From Sphingobium sp. OAS761 (lineage in GTDB: Bacteria; Pseudomonadota; Alphaproteobacteria; Sphingomonadales; Sphingomonadaceae), in assembly GCF_024168485.1 (NCBI RefSeq), contig NZ_JALJVY010000001.1, positions 310,001 to 374,000 of the forward strand: a stretch of 64,000 bases of DNA, written 5' to 3'. Position 1 is the first letter of the stretch; each line of letters opens with the position of its first letter. The notes beneath the pieces were generated by a model, which had not been told where the DNA came from, made no database searches, and saw nothing but the letters and a program-made list of their open reading frames with translations. The translations under genes were made by a program, and so were the position numbers. Below are positions 10,498-17,128 of this stretch, in pieces.

Positions 10498-10971
10498 ATG
10501 AAACTCGTTGTGCATGGCCTGATCGACAAGCGGGCGGAGATCGTCGGGAAGATAGAGGCGCTACAGGCGCAGCTTGCCCAGCACATGGCGGACCTGGACA
10601 GCCTTGAGCGCTCCATCCGCATATTCGAACCCGACATCGACCTATCAGACGCGCCGGTCAAACCCGTGCCGCCGCCGAACGCTGCCTTTCGTGGCGAGGT
10701 TCAACGCTTCCTACTGGACACGATCCGCAAGAGCGACGTCGCATTGACGACGCTGGACCTTGCCAGACTGGTGATGGAGGTGCGGGGCCTGAATACCTCC
10801 GACAAGGCCCTCAGGAAGCTCATAGCGACGCGCACAGGGCACAGCCTCAAGAAGCTGCGGGACAAGGGCTTCGTGTGCTCTGAGAAAGCCGCAGCGGGCG
10901 GGCTGCTGCGATGGCAGCTAACCGGGAAGCCGGGGGAGCCTACGGGCGAATGGCGGAATGGGAGTGGGTGA
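10498..10971 (+). CDS. Transposon passenger protein with coiled coil and helical C-terminal domain
   Basis: The 157-residue product has an N-terminal coiled coil (VGKIEALQAQLAQHMADLDSL), a conserved-looking Pro-rich linker (IDLSDAPVKPVPPPN), then a helical region. Its wording (TTLDLARLVMEVRGL, followed by KALRKLIATRTGHSLKKLRDKG) resembles a winged-helix DNA-binding domain. Similar short proteins occur in alphaproteobacterial genomes without an assigned function. It is the first gene inside the left inverted repeat, reading inward. A regulatory or target-selection role for the transposon is a guess. Confidence 0.7.
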   Translation: MKLVVHGLIDKRAEIVGKIEALQAQLAQHMADLDSLERSIRIFEPDIDLSDAPVKPVPPPNAAFRGEVQRFLLDTIRKSDVALTTLDLARLVMEVRGLNTSDKALRKLIATRTGHSLKKLRDKGFVCSEKAAAGGLLRWQLTGKPGEPTGEWRNGSG

Positions 10972-11008
10972 GGCGCGTGCCATCTAAGACGGAACGCGCC
11001 TCGCCTCT

Positions 11009-11179
11009 TTACTCGATAACGGGAGAGTTATACGAGCCTTTCAAAAGGTTGATGCCGTTTATGGCATCCTGCTTATTCCAGTAGCCTTCTGCACTGTCGG
11101 CGATGGTGCGGCCGTTAGAGGACACATAACGCCACCGCCACTGACTAGCTGCATCTTTGTAAAGCTTGTAATAGGCCAT
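11009..11179 (-). CDS. DUF1508 (YegP-like) small protein
   Basis: This 56-residue protein starts MAYYKLYKDAASQWRWRY, chosen at 11179 because AAAGGG lies six bases upstream. The pattern Y-x-L-Y-K-D-x-x-x-x-W-R-W-R, then SNGRTIADSAEGYWNKQDAINGI, matches one DUF1508/YegP repeat, a small alpha-beta fold of unclear function. E. coli YegP has two such repeats; this one has a single copy. It is a cargo gene of the transposon, placed head to head with the next gene. Confidence 0.75.
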   Translation of the reverse strand: MAYYKLYKDAASQWRWRYVSSNGRTIADSAEGYWNKQDAINGINLLKGSYNSPVIE

Positions 11180-11192
11180 GGGAGGCCCTTTC

Positions 11193-11414
11193 ATGTCAGA
11201 GTTCAAAAAATATCTGGTGAGCTATCGTCATGACGGTGCGCAATGGAACGTAGAACTACAGGCCACATCTTTTGAGGACGCAGAGCGCCGTCTCGGTCAA
11301 CTTACTTTTGGCCGAGTGGACGGAGAGCTTATCGCTTCCGTGCCAAGTTCGTTTGGTCCATTGGCGATGTTTGCAGCGAGAGTCAGAAACCTGCTCTCAG
11401 GTGCAAACCGATAG
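11193..11414 (+). CDS. Small transposon cargo protein, unknown function
   Basis: The 73-residue product begins MSEFKKYLVSYRHDGAQWN. The ATG at 11193 follows GGGAGG by seven bases. It shows an alternating beta-alpha-beta pattern (ATSFEDAERRLGQLTFGRVDGELI), suggestive of a small ferredoxin-like fold, and ends in a hydrophobic helix. I do not recognise the family. Its start lies 13 bases from the start of the divergent DUF1508 gene, so each promoter must lie inside or beyond the other gene. Confidence 0.55.
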   Translation: MSEFKKYLVSYRHDGAQWNVELQATSFEDAERRLGQLTFGRVDGELIASVPSSFGPLAMFAARVRNLLSGANR

Positions 11415-11818
11415 CGCCGTCTTAATTTGAAATGGGAACTAGCGTCGTTTCCTTTCGGGCCTAGAGGCTCCGAGGATGTTGACGAGTGTATCAGTCTGGG
11501 CTATATGCCGCTTCGTGATCACAAGCGCCAACGGCCCTCGGAGCCGGTGGTATTGCAAAATGGGCTGGTAGGGATTCGCACTCCCTGCCGGCCTATTTTT
11601 GTCTCTAGCCGATTTTTGATTCGTTGCCAATACGGTTTCATCTTCTCAACGATTTGAGGGGCCGTACAGGCGAAACTTTGTTTGGGGGCGCCCTACCCTA
11701 TTGGCGGTTGTTGCCGCCCCTCCAAGGGTGCTTAACGGGCAATCTATGGCATAAATTGTGGGGCAGGGACGGATTGCGCCTGAGAATTGTTCTCAACACG
11801 TTAATGTTCGCAACTTGT
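11415..11818. other. Intergenic stretch inside the transposon, no gene supported
   Basis: I see no convincing coding frame on either strand. It holds imperfect hairpins (GGTAGGGATT paired with the CCCTGCC side near 11563-11591) and a GC-rich repeat around 11700-11725. It probably contains the 3' ends of the flanking transcripts. Confidence 0.5.
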
Positions 11819-12775
11819 TCATGCGCTGCGCTGCCAGTAACCCTTCCACTGGCGGCTAACCCGCGAAGCCATCGCCGCAGCCGTCACCATCGCAGCCTGT
11901 CCACCGTTCGCAACGCGGCGATTATCTTCGCGCCAAGAAGCCTCACCAGCGTAGGCGTTCAGATAGGGGCCAGCGATATGATGATGCGTGCCGACTTCCA
12001 TGCGGCGCAGACGGCTGAAATAGCTTTCGGCCTGATTGGTGCAAACGCCCTTGTCCATGAAACGGAACGAGTGATTGACCCGGCCAGTCTCATAGGAGGC
12101 GTGAAGCACGTCCCACGCGCTGCCTTCGTCGGCATGGACGATAGCGCCTTCCTCGACCACAGAACGGATGAAGGGGACGCCCTGAGCCTCTGAGCCGGTG
12201 ACGGTCGAGAGAGTGCGGCCATCACGCTCGCGGGCCACGACGACGACCTGACGCTTTCCTGTCTTGTTCTCCAGTAGGCGGCGGTCCTTACGGTCGGCCT
12301 TCTCGTTGGCGGGCTTGCTATAGCCACCGAAATAAGCACCATCGACCTCGACAACGCCGCCGATGGTCGCACCCATATTCTCGCGGGCCATGGCTTCGCG
12401 AAGCTTGTGGGTCAGGACGAACGCCGTCTTATACTGGCAATCCAGATCCCGGCTCAATTGCAGGGCGGCGACACCCTTGGCGCCGTTCACGAAAATGACA
12501 ATCGCGGCCAGCAGGTCGGTGAAGGACATTTTGCGGCTGGCGAAGATCGTGCCGCTGGTGACGCTGAACTGGTGATAGCAGGCAACGCACTTGAACTTGC
12601 GGCGTGACGTGATGTTGTAGGTTTCGACGCAGCCGCAGCGCGGGCAAACCGCTTCACCGTCATTCTCCGGCCAACGCATTTCGCAGAAGGTCCGGTAAGC
12701 CTTGTCCTCACCCATGGAGAAAACAGCCTTGAGGCTGATCGTGCGGGCCTGGGCAGAGAGGAGAAAGTGCTGCAT
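11819..12775 (-). CDS. IS1595 family transposase (ISXO2-like)
   Basis: The 318-residue transposase starts MQHFLLSAQARTISL at 12775. An N-terminal zinc ribbon is given by CPRCG and CVACYHQF, followed by the helix-turn-helix-like SFTDLLAAIVIFVNGAKG. The ISXO2-like catalytic domain has Asp in VEVDGAYFGG, Asp in IVHADEGSAW, and the C-terminal block NHSFRFMDKGVCTNQAESYFS with VGTHHHI. These match the D-D-N/E arrangement of the IS1595 family. Length is normal and the frame is intact, so the transposon may still be active. Confidence 0.95.
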   Translation of the reverse strand: MQHFLLSAQARTISLKAVFSMGEDKAYRTFCEMRWPENDGEAVCPRCGCVETYNITSRRKFKCVACYHQFSVTSGTIFASRKMSFTDLLAAIVIFVNGAKGVAALQLSRDLDCQYKTAFVLTHKLREAMARENMGATIGGVVEVDGAYFGGYSKPANEKADRKDRRLLENKTGKRQVVVVARERDGRTLSTVTGSEAQGVPFIRSVVEEGAIVHADEGSAWDVLHASYETGRVNHSFRFMDKGVCTNQAESYFSRLRRMEVGTHHHIAGPYLNAYAGEASWREDNRRVANGGQAAMVTAAAMASRVSRQWKGYWQRSA

Positions 12776-12803
12776 GTCATCGTATCCGTTTCTTATGCAT
12801 TGC

Positions 12804-12832
12804 ATATAATGGCATTCATGCACTATTGTCAA
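12804..12832 (-). promoter_or_regulatory. Sigma-70-like promoter of the transposase
   Basis: Reading leftward, TTGACA (12832-12827) is followed after exactly 17 bases by TTATAT (12809-12804). The transposase start lies about 30 bases downstream. Confidence 0.7.
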
Positions 12833-12854
12833 TGGAAAACGTATCGTATATGAT
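12826..12854 (+). promoter_or_regulatory. Sigma-70-like promoter of the rightward cargo genes
   Basis: TTGTCA (12826-12831) is followed after 17 bases by TATGAT (12849-12854), and the first cargo start is 28 bases on. The -35 hexamer overlaps that of the leftward transposase promoter. The region just downstream holds inverted repeats (ATGATG/CATCAT and CGTATC/GATACG) that could be an operator. Confidence 0.6.
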
Positions 12855-12881
12855 GCACATAACATCATAGGAGATACGACC

Positions 12882-13106
12882 ATGCCTAAGACAGCGAAGG
12901 ATTGGGAAGATCAGGTTAAGGGGCTGCTCAAGGCTGAGCTGAAGCGCCGTGGGCTGTCCTATGCCGACCTGGTGGGAAAGCTGGCCGACATAGGAGTGAT
13001 GGACTCTGAGCCGAATATCAGGAACAAGCTGAGCCGGGGCAAATTTACAGCGGTGTTTCTGGTCCAATGTCTGGAAGCGATAAGAGCCGACACGTTGCGG
13101 TTATAG
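12882..13106 (+). CDS. DUF6471-like small DNA-binding-type protein
   Basis: This 74-residue protein (MPKTAKDWEDQVKGLLKAEL) carries a compact helix-turn-helix-like fold: RRGLSYADLVGKL, then PNIRNKLSRGKFTAVFLVQCL, ending IRADTL. That pattern is typical of the DUF6471/XRE-like domain. AGGAGA sits seven bases upstream. It is divergent from the transposase, with overlapping promoters, so it is a good candidate for the element's own repressor. That is inference from position. Confidence 0.75.
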   Translation: MPKTAKDWEDQVKGLLKAELKRRGLSYADLVGKLADIGVMDSEPNIRNKLSRGKFTAVFLVQCLEAIRADTLRL

Positions 13107-14026
13107 GGGCATCACTTGCCGCAATCGCCGTATTGAGCGGGACGCTTACTTACACCTTCCATATCGGCGAACTATCAGGTCGTAATGATGCTCAAGCCCA
13201 AGGCTACGCCGCCGCCTATCCCTATGACACCAGCAAGCAAATAGCCGATTGCTGGGCCAAACCCGATACGACCGCCATTCAGGAATGCGTAGCAAGCGCT
13301 ATACAAGCCAGCCATGAGGCACAGCGCAGCGAGGCCGATCTTAGCGCCCAACGGCAGATGTCCGATTGGGCTTTTTGGGCTTTGATAGTCGGCATCGCAA
13401 TGGCCTTCATTACGACGATAGGCACTTATCTGATATTCCGACAAGTTGAGCTTACCCGTAAGGCCGTTGAAGACACCGGAAACGCGACTGATGCGATGTT
13501 GGAAGCCAACGAAATTGCTAGGGCGCAATCTAGTCCATACATTATGCTCGAAGATATACAGGTATCTTATACGCGCCAATGGGACAGTCTTATCGAAGAG
13601 TTCATGGGCTACATAGATAGCACGTTTAGATTTAGGAATGTCGGCGGCTCCGTTGCTATAGTTGAACGATACCAAATGAAAATAGCCGCGATGCCCTACA
13701 TGGGCAGAACAGGTTTTAGTTGTGGAGGCGGTGGGATACCCACCAATTTTGCCCTGCAAAGCGGGGATGTTTCCGAGATTATGCGTGGCGCGGGGGGTGG
13801 CTTCAACCATAGTTCGCTGGCCAAATATTTCGAAGGCCATGATCCTCGGCGCTGTATCGTTGAGGGATGGGTCCAATGCCGGAATGTTCACGGCGTTAGC
13901 CGTAGATATCCGTTCAAATATCGCACGCAAATGCAAGACGGGGAAGTAATCTGCCTCCCTATGACCGATCCCGTGGCTTGGCGGGAATACCAAACACCCA
14001 AGGATGAGCGAGATCGCTTTTACTAA
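13067..14026 (+). CDS. Transposon-borne two-helix membrane protein, unknown function
   Basis: The 319-residue product overlaps the preceding gene by 40 bases. It has a first membrane helix (VAVIGASLAAIAVLSGTLTY), a roughly 70-residue exported loop with two cysteines, and a second helix (WAFWALIVGIAMAFITTIGTY). A short coiled coil follows (VELTRKAVEDTGNATDAMLE), then a soluble beta-rich C-terminal domain. This layout is common among mobile-element membrane proteins without known function. Base composition is clearly lower in GC than the chromosome. It may protect against phage, but nothing in the sequence proves that. Confidence 0.75.
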   Translation: MSGSDKSRHVAVIGASLAAIAVLSGTLTYTFHIGELSGRNDAQAQGYAAAYPYDTSKQIADCWAKPDTTAIQECVASAIQASHEAQRSEADLSAQRQMSDWAFWALIVGIAMAFITTIGTYLIFRQVELTRKAVEDTGNATDAMLEANEIARAQSSPYIMLEDIQVSYTRQWDSLIEEFMGYIDSTFRFRNVGGSVAIVERYQMKIAAMPYMGRTGFSCGGGGIPTNFALQSGDVSEIMRGAGGGFNHSSLAKYFEGHDPRRCIVEGWVQCRNVHGVSRRYPFKYRTQMQDGEVICLPMTDPVAWREYQTPKDERDRFY

Positions 14027-14090
14027 CTCGATCACGCTACACCACCATCTGCGATACGTCCGCCATCGCAGGAAAATACAGACGTAATCG

Positions 14091-14116
14091 CGTTGGTGCG
14101 TTTGCTACATAATGCC
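14091..14116. repeat. Right terminal inverted repeat
   Basis: It begins CGTTGGTGCGTTTGCTACA and ends AATGCC, the perfect reverse complement of 10431-10456. Confidence 0.95.
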
Positions 14117-14126
14117 GGCATCCTCC
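14117..14126. repeat. Right copy of the 10-bp direct repeat
   Basis: GGCATCCTCC, identical to 10421-10430, immediately outside the right inverted repeat. It is taken as the target-site duplication. Confidence 0.85.
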
Positions 14127-14599
14127 TGCGCGATCATGGCCCGCCAGAGCAGGTTCAGGCAATCGGCCTTGGTGGTCGGGCCGGGGCAGGAATTGACGGC
14201 GAGCACCAGGCGCGGGTCGTCCTGCGCCACCGATGCGATGGCATCGATCGTGGCGGGATCGTTGGGATAGGCGCCGACGAAGATGCGATACCGGTCATGG
14301 CCCCAGCGGGACAGCGCATGGCGCAGCATCGGTGCGATAACCTCCGCCTCCTGCCAGGCGGGGACGAATACCGCGATCCGGCCAGGATCGCTTGAAACAG
14401 GCAGGAAAGCGGTCGTCATCCGGGGAAATCGTGTATAGACGGCTGCGTCGCGCCACGCCTTGCGGGCCAGGAACAACAGGTCGACGATCAGGTCGTCGAT
14501 GCCACCGATGGCCAGCCCGACGGCGGCGAAGAGCAGGATTTCATGGTGCAGTGCGGCAAGCAATGCGACCGGATTGTCCCCCAAAGGCTTGACCCCCAT
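14117..14599 (-). pseudogene. NfrB-like glycosyltransferase, N-terminal fragment (split by transposon)
   Basis: The fragment starts MGVKPLGDN at 14599, has a membrane helix (HHEILLFAAVGLAIGGIDD) and then the start of a GT-A fold (RIAVFVPAWQEAEVIAPML). It ends at IAQEDA where the transposon enters; the disrupted frame stops in the inverted repeat at ATGTAG. The catalytic motifs are on the fragment at 9491-10430. The intact ancestor resembles NfrB-type inner-membrane glycosyltransferases involved in envelope polysaccharide export. Confidence 0.9.
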
Positions 14600-14600
14600 G

Positions 14601-14681
14601 CCCAATCAGGGAAGAGGATGCCACTGGTCCCTGTCGCTTCCAAGCGAATTGCAGCCGCTCCGGCAAAGGAATTTCCGCACG
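14601..14681 (+). promoter_or_regulatory. Structured 5' leader of nhaA, candidate Li+/Na+-responsive riboswitch
   Basis: A perfect six-pair stem CAGGGA/TCCCTG (14607-14612 with 14628-14633) closes a 15-base loop containing AGAGGATGCCACTGG. A second hairpin (CGCT-TCCA-AGCG) follows before the AAAGGA ribosome site. Position before nhaA, together with the loop sequence, suggests the nhaA-I class. My memory of that consensus is not firm. Confidence 0.4.
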
Positions 14682-15899
14682 ATGCAAAATCGCCCCGCCT
14701 CCATCCTCCGAGAATTCCTGGCCGGGGAGGCCGGTGGCGCGATCCTGCTGATGGCGGCGGCCGCGCTGGCGATGCTGCTGGCGAACCTGCCGGGCGAGGC
14801 CGGCCATATCTATCATGACATGATCCACGCCGAACTGGGGCCGACGCTGTCGTCCAAGCTTGGCGCGATGACCGTGCATCTGTGGATCAACGATGGTCTG
14901 ATGGCGATCTTTTTCCTGGTCGTCGGGCTGGAGATAAAGCGCGAGTTCCTGGACGGCGGGCTTTCCACCTGGGACCGGCGACGGTTGCCCATCCTGGCCG
15001 CCGTCGCCGGCATGGCGGCACCCGCTATCGTCTATCTGGTGGTGACCGGCGGCGACCCGGCGCTGATCCGGGGATGGGCGATACCGGCGGCCACGGACAT
15101 CGCCTTCGCCATCGGCGTGCTCGCGCTGCTGGGCGACCGCGCGCCCGCGTCGCTCAAGCTGTTCCTTACCGCCGTGGCGATCGTGGACGACATGGGCGCG
15201 GTCGCGATCATCGCGCTGGTCTATACCCAGGGGCTGGACCTGCCGGCGCTGGGCGCAGCGGCGCTGGTGCTGGCGGCGATGTACGGAATGAACCGGGCGG
15301 GGGTGAAGGCGCTGTCGCCTTATCTGATCGGTTTTGCCCTGCTGTGGTACTTCACGCTGCTTTCCGGGGTCCACGCCACCGTGGCGGGCGTGCTGGCGGC
15401 GATCACGGTCCCGATCCGCTGCACCCCCGGCGCGCCGGATGCCGTCGACAGTCCGCTGCACAAGCTGGAACACCGCGTTCATCCTTGGACCGCCTATCTG
15501 ATCGTGCCGCTGTTCGGCTTCGTCAATGCGGGCCTTACCATCAACGGCGCCACATTGGGCGCGCTGCTGGCGCCATTGCCGCTCGGCGTCGCGCTGGGGC
15601 TGTTCCTGGGCAAGCAGATCGGCGTGTTCGGCGTCATCTGGGGCGCGGCGCGGCTGGGCATCGCCGAGCGGCCTGCCGGCGCAAGCTGGGTCCAGCTCTA
15701 CGGTACCGCGATGCTGTGCGGTATCGGGTTTACCATGAGCCTGTTTATCGGCGGACTGGCATTCCCGGCCGATCCGCTGCTGGTGGAGGAAGCGAAGGGT
15801 GGCATATTGATGGGATCGATCCTGTCGGCGCTTGCAGGGTTCGCCGTCTTGCGCTGGGCCGCCCCGACCCCGCGCCGGGTTGCGGCGGTGGCGGAATAG
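14682..15899 (+). CDS. nhaA: Na+/H+ antiporter NhaA
   Basis: This 405-residue inner-membrane antiporter has about 12 helices. It shows the family motifs LWINDGLMAIFFLVVGLEIKREF, AIPAATDIAFAIGVLALLG (cation-binding Asp region) and VAIVDDMGAVAIIALVY, plus GIGFTMSLFIGGLAF near the C-terminus. It exchanges sodium or lithium for protons in pH and salt homeostasis. The start at 14682 (MQNRPASILREFL) is chosen by family alignment and a weak AAAGGA upstream. It is divergent from the disrupted glycosyltransferase. Confidence 0.97.
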   Translation: MQNRPASILREFLAGEAGGAILLMAAAALAMLLANLPGEAGHIYHDMIHAELGPTLSSKLGAMTVHLWINDGLMAIFFLVVGLEIKREFLDGGLSTWDRRRLPILAAVAGMAAPAIVYLVVTGGDPALIRGWAIPAATDIAFAIGVLALLGDRAPASLKLFLTAVAIVDDMGAVAIIALVYTQGLDLPALGAAALVLAAMYGMNRAGVKALSPYLIGFALLWYFTLLSGVHATVAGVLAAITVPIRCTPGAPDAVDSPLHKLEHRVHPWTAYLIVPLFGFVNAGLTINGATLGALLAPLPLGVALGLFLGKQIGVFGVIWGAARLGIAERPAGASWVQLYGTAMLCGIGFTMSLFIGGLAFPADPLLVEEAKGGILMGSILSALAGFAVLRWAAPTPRRVAAVAE

Positions 15900-16002
15900 A
15901 CGATTTCGATCCTGCGTCATTCCGTGATACAAGGGTGTCTGCCGGTCGGGCCATGTGGTCACGGTCAGGCCAATCAATCTCTTGCGCTGACAGGAGGGCG
16001 AA

Positions 16003-16182
16003 ATGAGTATGGAGACGGACGTAAACTACCTGCTGTGTCGTCAGCAGATATCATTGTTCCGCGCGCAGGGTAGCGCGTCGCGGGAGGTGCGCGCAGCCTA
16101 TGAAGGCATGGCGCGCGGATATGGCGAGCGCATCGACGCCTATCGCCGCGAAAATGTAAAGCTGACCGCGCACGCGCACTGA
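16003..16182 (+). CDS. Small conserved-type protein, 59 residues
   Basis: A strong AGGAGG lies six bases before ATG 16003. The product (MSMETDVNYLLCRQQISLFR, then EVRAAYEGMARGYGERIDAYRRE) is helical and basic, without a signal peptide. The single DNYLL-type helix pair resembles short sphingomonad proteins of unknown role. It ends nine bases before the stop of the convergent iron-permease-family gene. The strong ribosome site supports translation, and function is unknown. Confidence 0.65.
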   Translation: MSMETDVNYLLCRQQISLFRAQGSASREVRAAYEGMARGYGERIDAYRRENVKLTAHAH

Positions 16183-16190
16183 CTGGCGGT

Positions 16191-16589
16191 TCAACGCCGC
16201 CGGATCAGCCGGTCGAACGCCAGTCGATGGGTTTCGTCGTCGCCGCATTCGCGTTCGATGACCCGTTTGATGCTTTCCAGTTCGGTTTCGGTCAGATGCT
16301 CGATACCGATGAAGTCGTTGCGCGCATTGTCGATCGCGCGGATCAGTTCGTCCAGCTTCGCTTGGATGGCGGCCCCGTCACGGTTCTGCGCATTCTGGAT
16401 CAGGAACACCATCAGGAAGGTGATTATGGTCGTCCCGGTGTTGATGACCAGTTGCCAAGTGTCGGAATAATCGAACAGCGGCCCGGTCACCACCCAGACT
16501 ATGATGGTTCCGAACGCAAGGATGAAGGCGAAGGGCTGTCCGGTCCATCCGGCAACCCGATGGGAAAGAGCGGTGAAGAACCTGTCCAT
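16191..16589 (-). CDS. Low-affinity iron permease family protein
   Basis: The 132-residue membrane protein has two helices (GQPFAFILAFGTIIVWVVTGPLF and WQLVINTGTTIITFLMVFLIQNAQNRD). A charged C-terminal helix (IQAKLDELIRAIDNARNDFIG) follows. The motif NTGTTIITFLMVFLIQ is diagnostic of Pfam Iron_permease. Bacterial members are short and their iron transport activity is not proven, so the name is by homology. Confidence 0.9.
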   Translation of the reverse strand: MDRFFTALSHRVAGWTGQPFAFILAFGTIIVWVVTGPLFDYSDTWQLVINTGTTIITFLMVFLIQNAQNRDGAAIQAKLDELIRAIDNARNDFIGIEHLTETELESIKRVIERECGDDETHRLAFDRLIRRR

Positions 16590-16652
16590 GAACCGACTCC
16601 GTCCATTACGCCATTTAGCTTCTGTTCAGCCGCCTCTTGCCATGACGCGGCG

Positions 16653-16982
16653 ATGATCGCCACTCCCGCCTTGCGCCCGCGCCGTTTCCTTTCGACAGCC
16701 CTTGTCCTGTTGGCCGGCTGCGCCAGCGTGACGCCCGAATCGCGCCTGCGTGCCGGGCTGCTCGATGCGGGCCTTTCTCCCCGGATGGCGGGATGCATGA
16801 CGCAGCATATGGTCGACCGGCTGAACCTGGCACAGTTGCGCCGGCTCCAGTCGCTGGCATCGCTCCGCAAGTCCCACTTGGGCGAGATGACGGTCGACAG
16901 GTTCCTGTACAAGGTGCGGGCGCTGGAGGATCCGGAGATATTTCTGGTCACCAGCAAGGCGGCGATCCGCTGCGCGATCTAG
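16653..16982 (+). CDS. Small lipoprotein
   Basis: The product (109 residues) starts with a basic n-region (MIATPALRPRRF), a hydrophobic core and the lipobox LLAGC, so it is likely lipidated. The mature part is helical, with three scattered cysteines (including the lipidated one): RAGLLDAGLSPRMAGCMTQHMVDRL, SLASLRKSHLG, and a last IRCAI. I recognise it as a common sphingomonad-type envelope protein without known function. The start is divergent from the iron-permease-family gene with about 60 bases between. Confidence 0.75.
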   Translation: MIATPALRPRRFLSTALVLLAGCASVTPESRLRAGLLDAGLSPRMAGCMTQHMVDRLNLAQLRRLQSLASLRKSHLGEMTVDRFLYKVRALEDPEIFLVTSKAAIRCAI

Positions 16983-17022
16983 CGCCAATCCGCAATAAAA
17001 TGGCGGCCGGGGCGTTTTCCGA

Positions 17023-17052
17023 TTTGCAATTTTGCAAAGTGATTTTGCGAAA
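17023..17052 (+). promoter_or_regulatory. TTTGCAAA-type operator upstream of sucC
   Basis: Three copies sit in 30 bases: TTTGCAAT (17023), TTTGCAAA (17031) and TTTGCGAA (17044). The first two also form a perfect inverted repeat TTTGCAA-tt-TTGCAAA. TTTGCAAA repeats are bound by ScfR/PccR/RamB-type regulators of acetate and propionate use. Regulation of this sucC operon by such a protein is inference. Confidence 0.45.
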
Positions 17053-17128
17053 TCTGGCTGGCCTTCGAAAATGGGCTGTGCTTTAGCGGGCATCGATACG
17101 GCGACACCCGAAAAGGACGGTACGACCC

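Larger units (their letters stand above)
10431..14116. mobile_element. IS1595/ISXO2-like transposon with passenger genes
   Basis: This 3,686-bp element has perfect 26-bp inverted ends, is flanked by 10-bp direct repeats, and interrupts a glycosyltransferase gene whose frame is restored on its removal. It carries one transposase (11819-12775) and at least five other open frames: a 157-residue protein, a DUF1508 protein, a 73-residue protein, a DUF6471 protein and a membrane protein. The cargo has visibly lower GC than the chromosome. The reading frame on both sides is otherwise undamaged, so the insertion looks recent. IS1595-type elements with passenger genes are known, but this cargo set is not one I recognise. 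Confidence 0.92.

Noticed and set aside
11555..11600. tRNA-like T-arm sequence (GGATTCGCACTCCC) in the transposon
   Set aside because: No acceptor, D or anticodon arm could be built around it on either strand, and the T-loop does not fit well.
13175..14035. 286-codon minus frame inside the transposon
   Set aside because: The plus-strand frame has clear membrane helices, start context and family-like layout; the minus one has no recognisable features.
14607..14633. Leader hairpin as a simple terminator
   Set aside because: No T run follows the stem, so a regulatory fold is more likely than termination.
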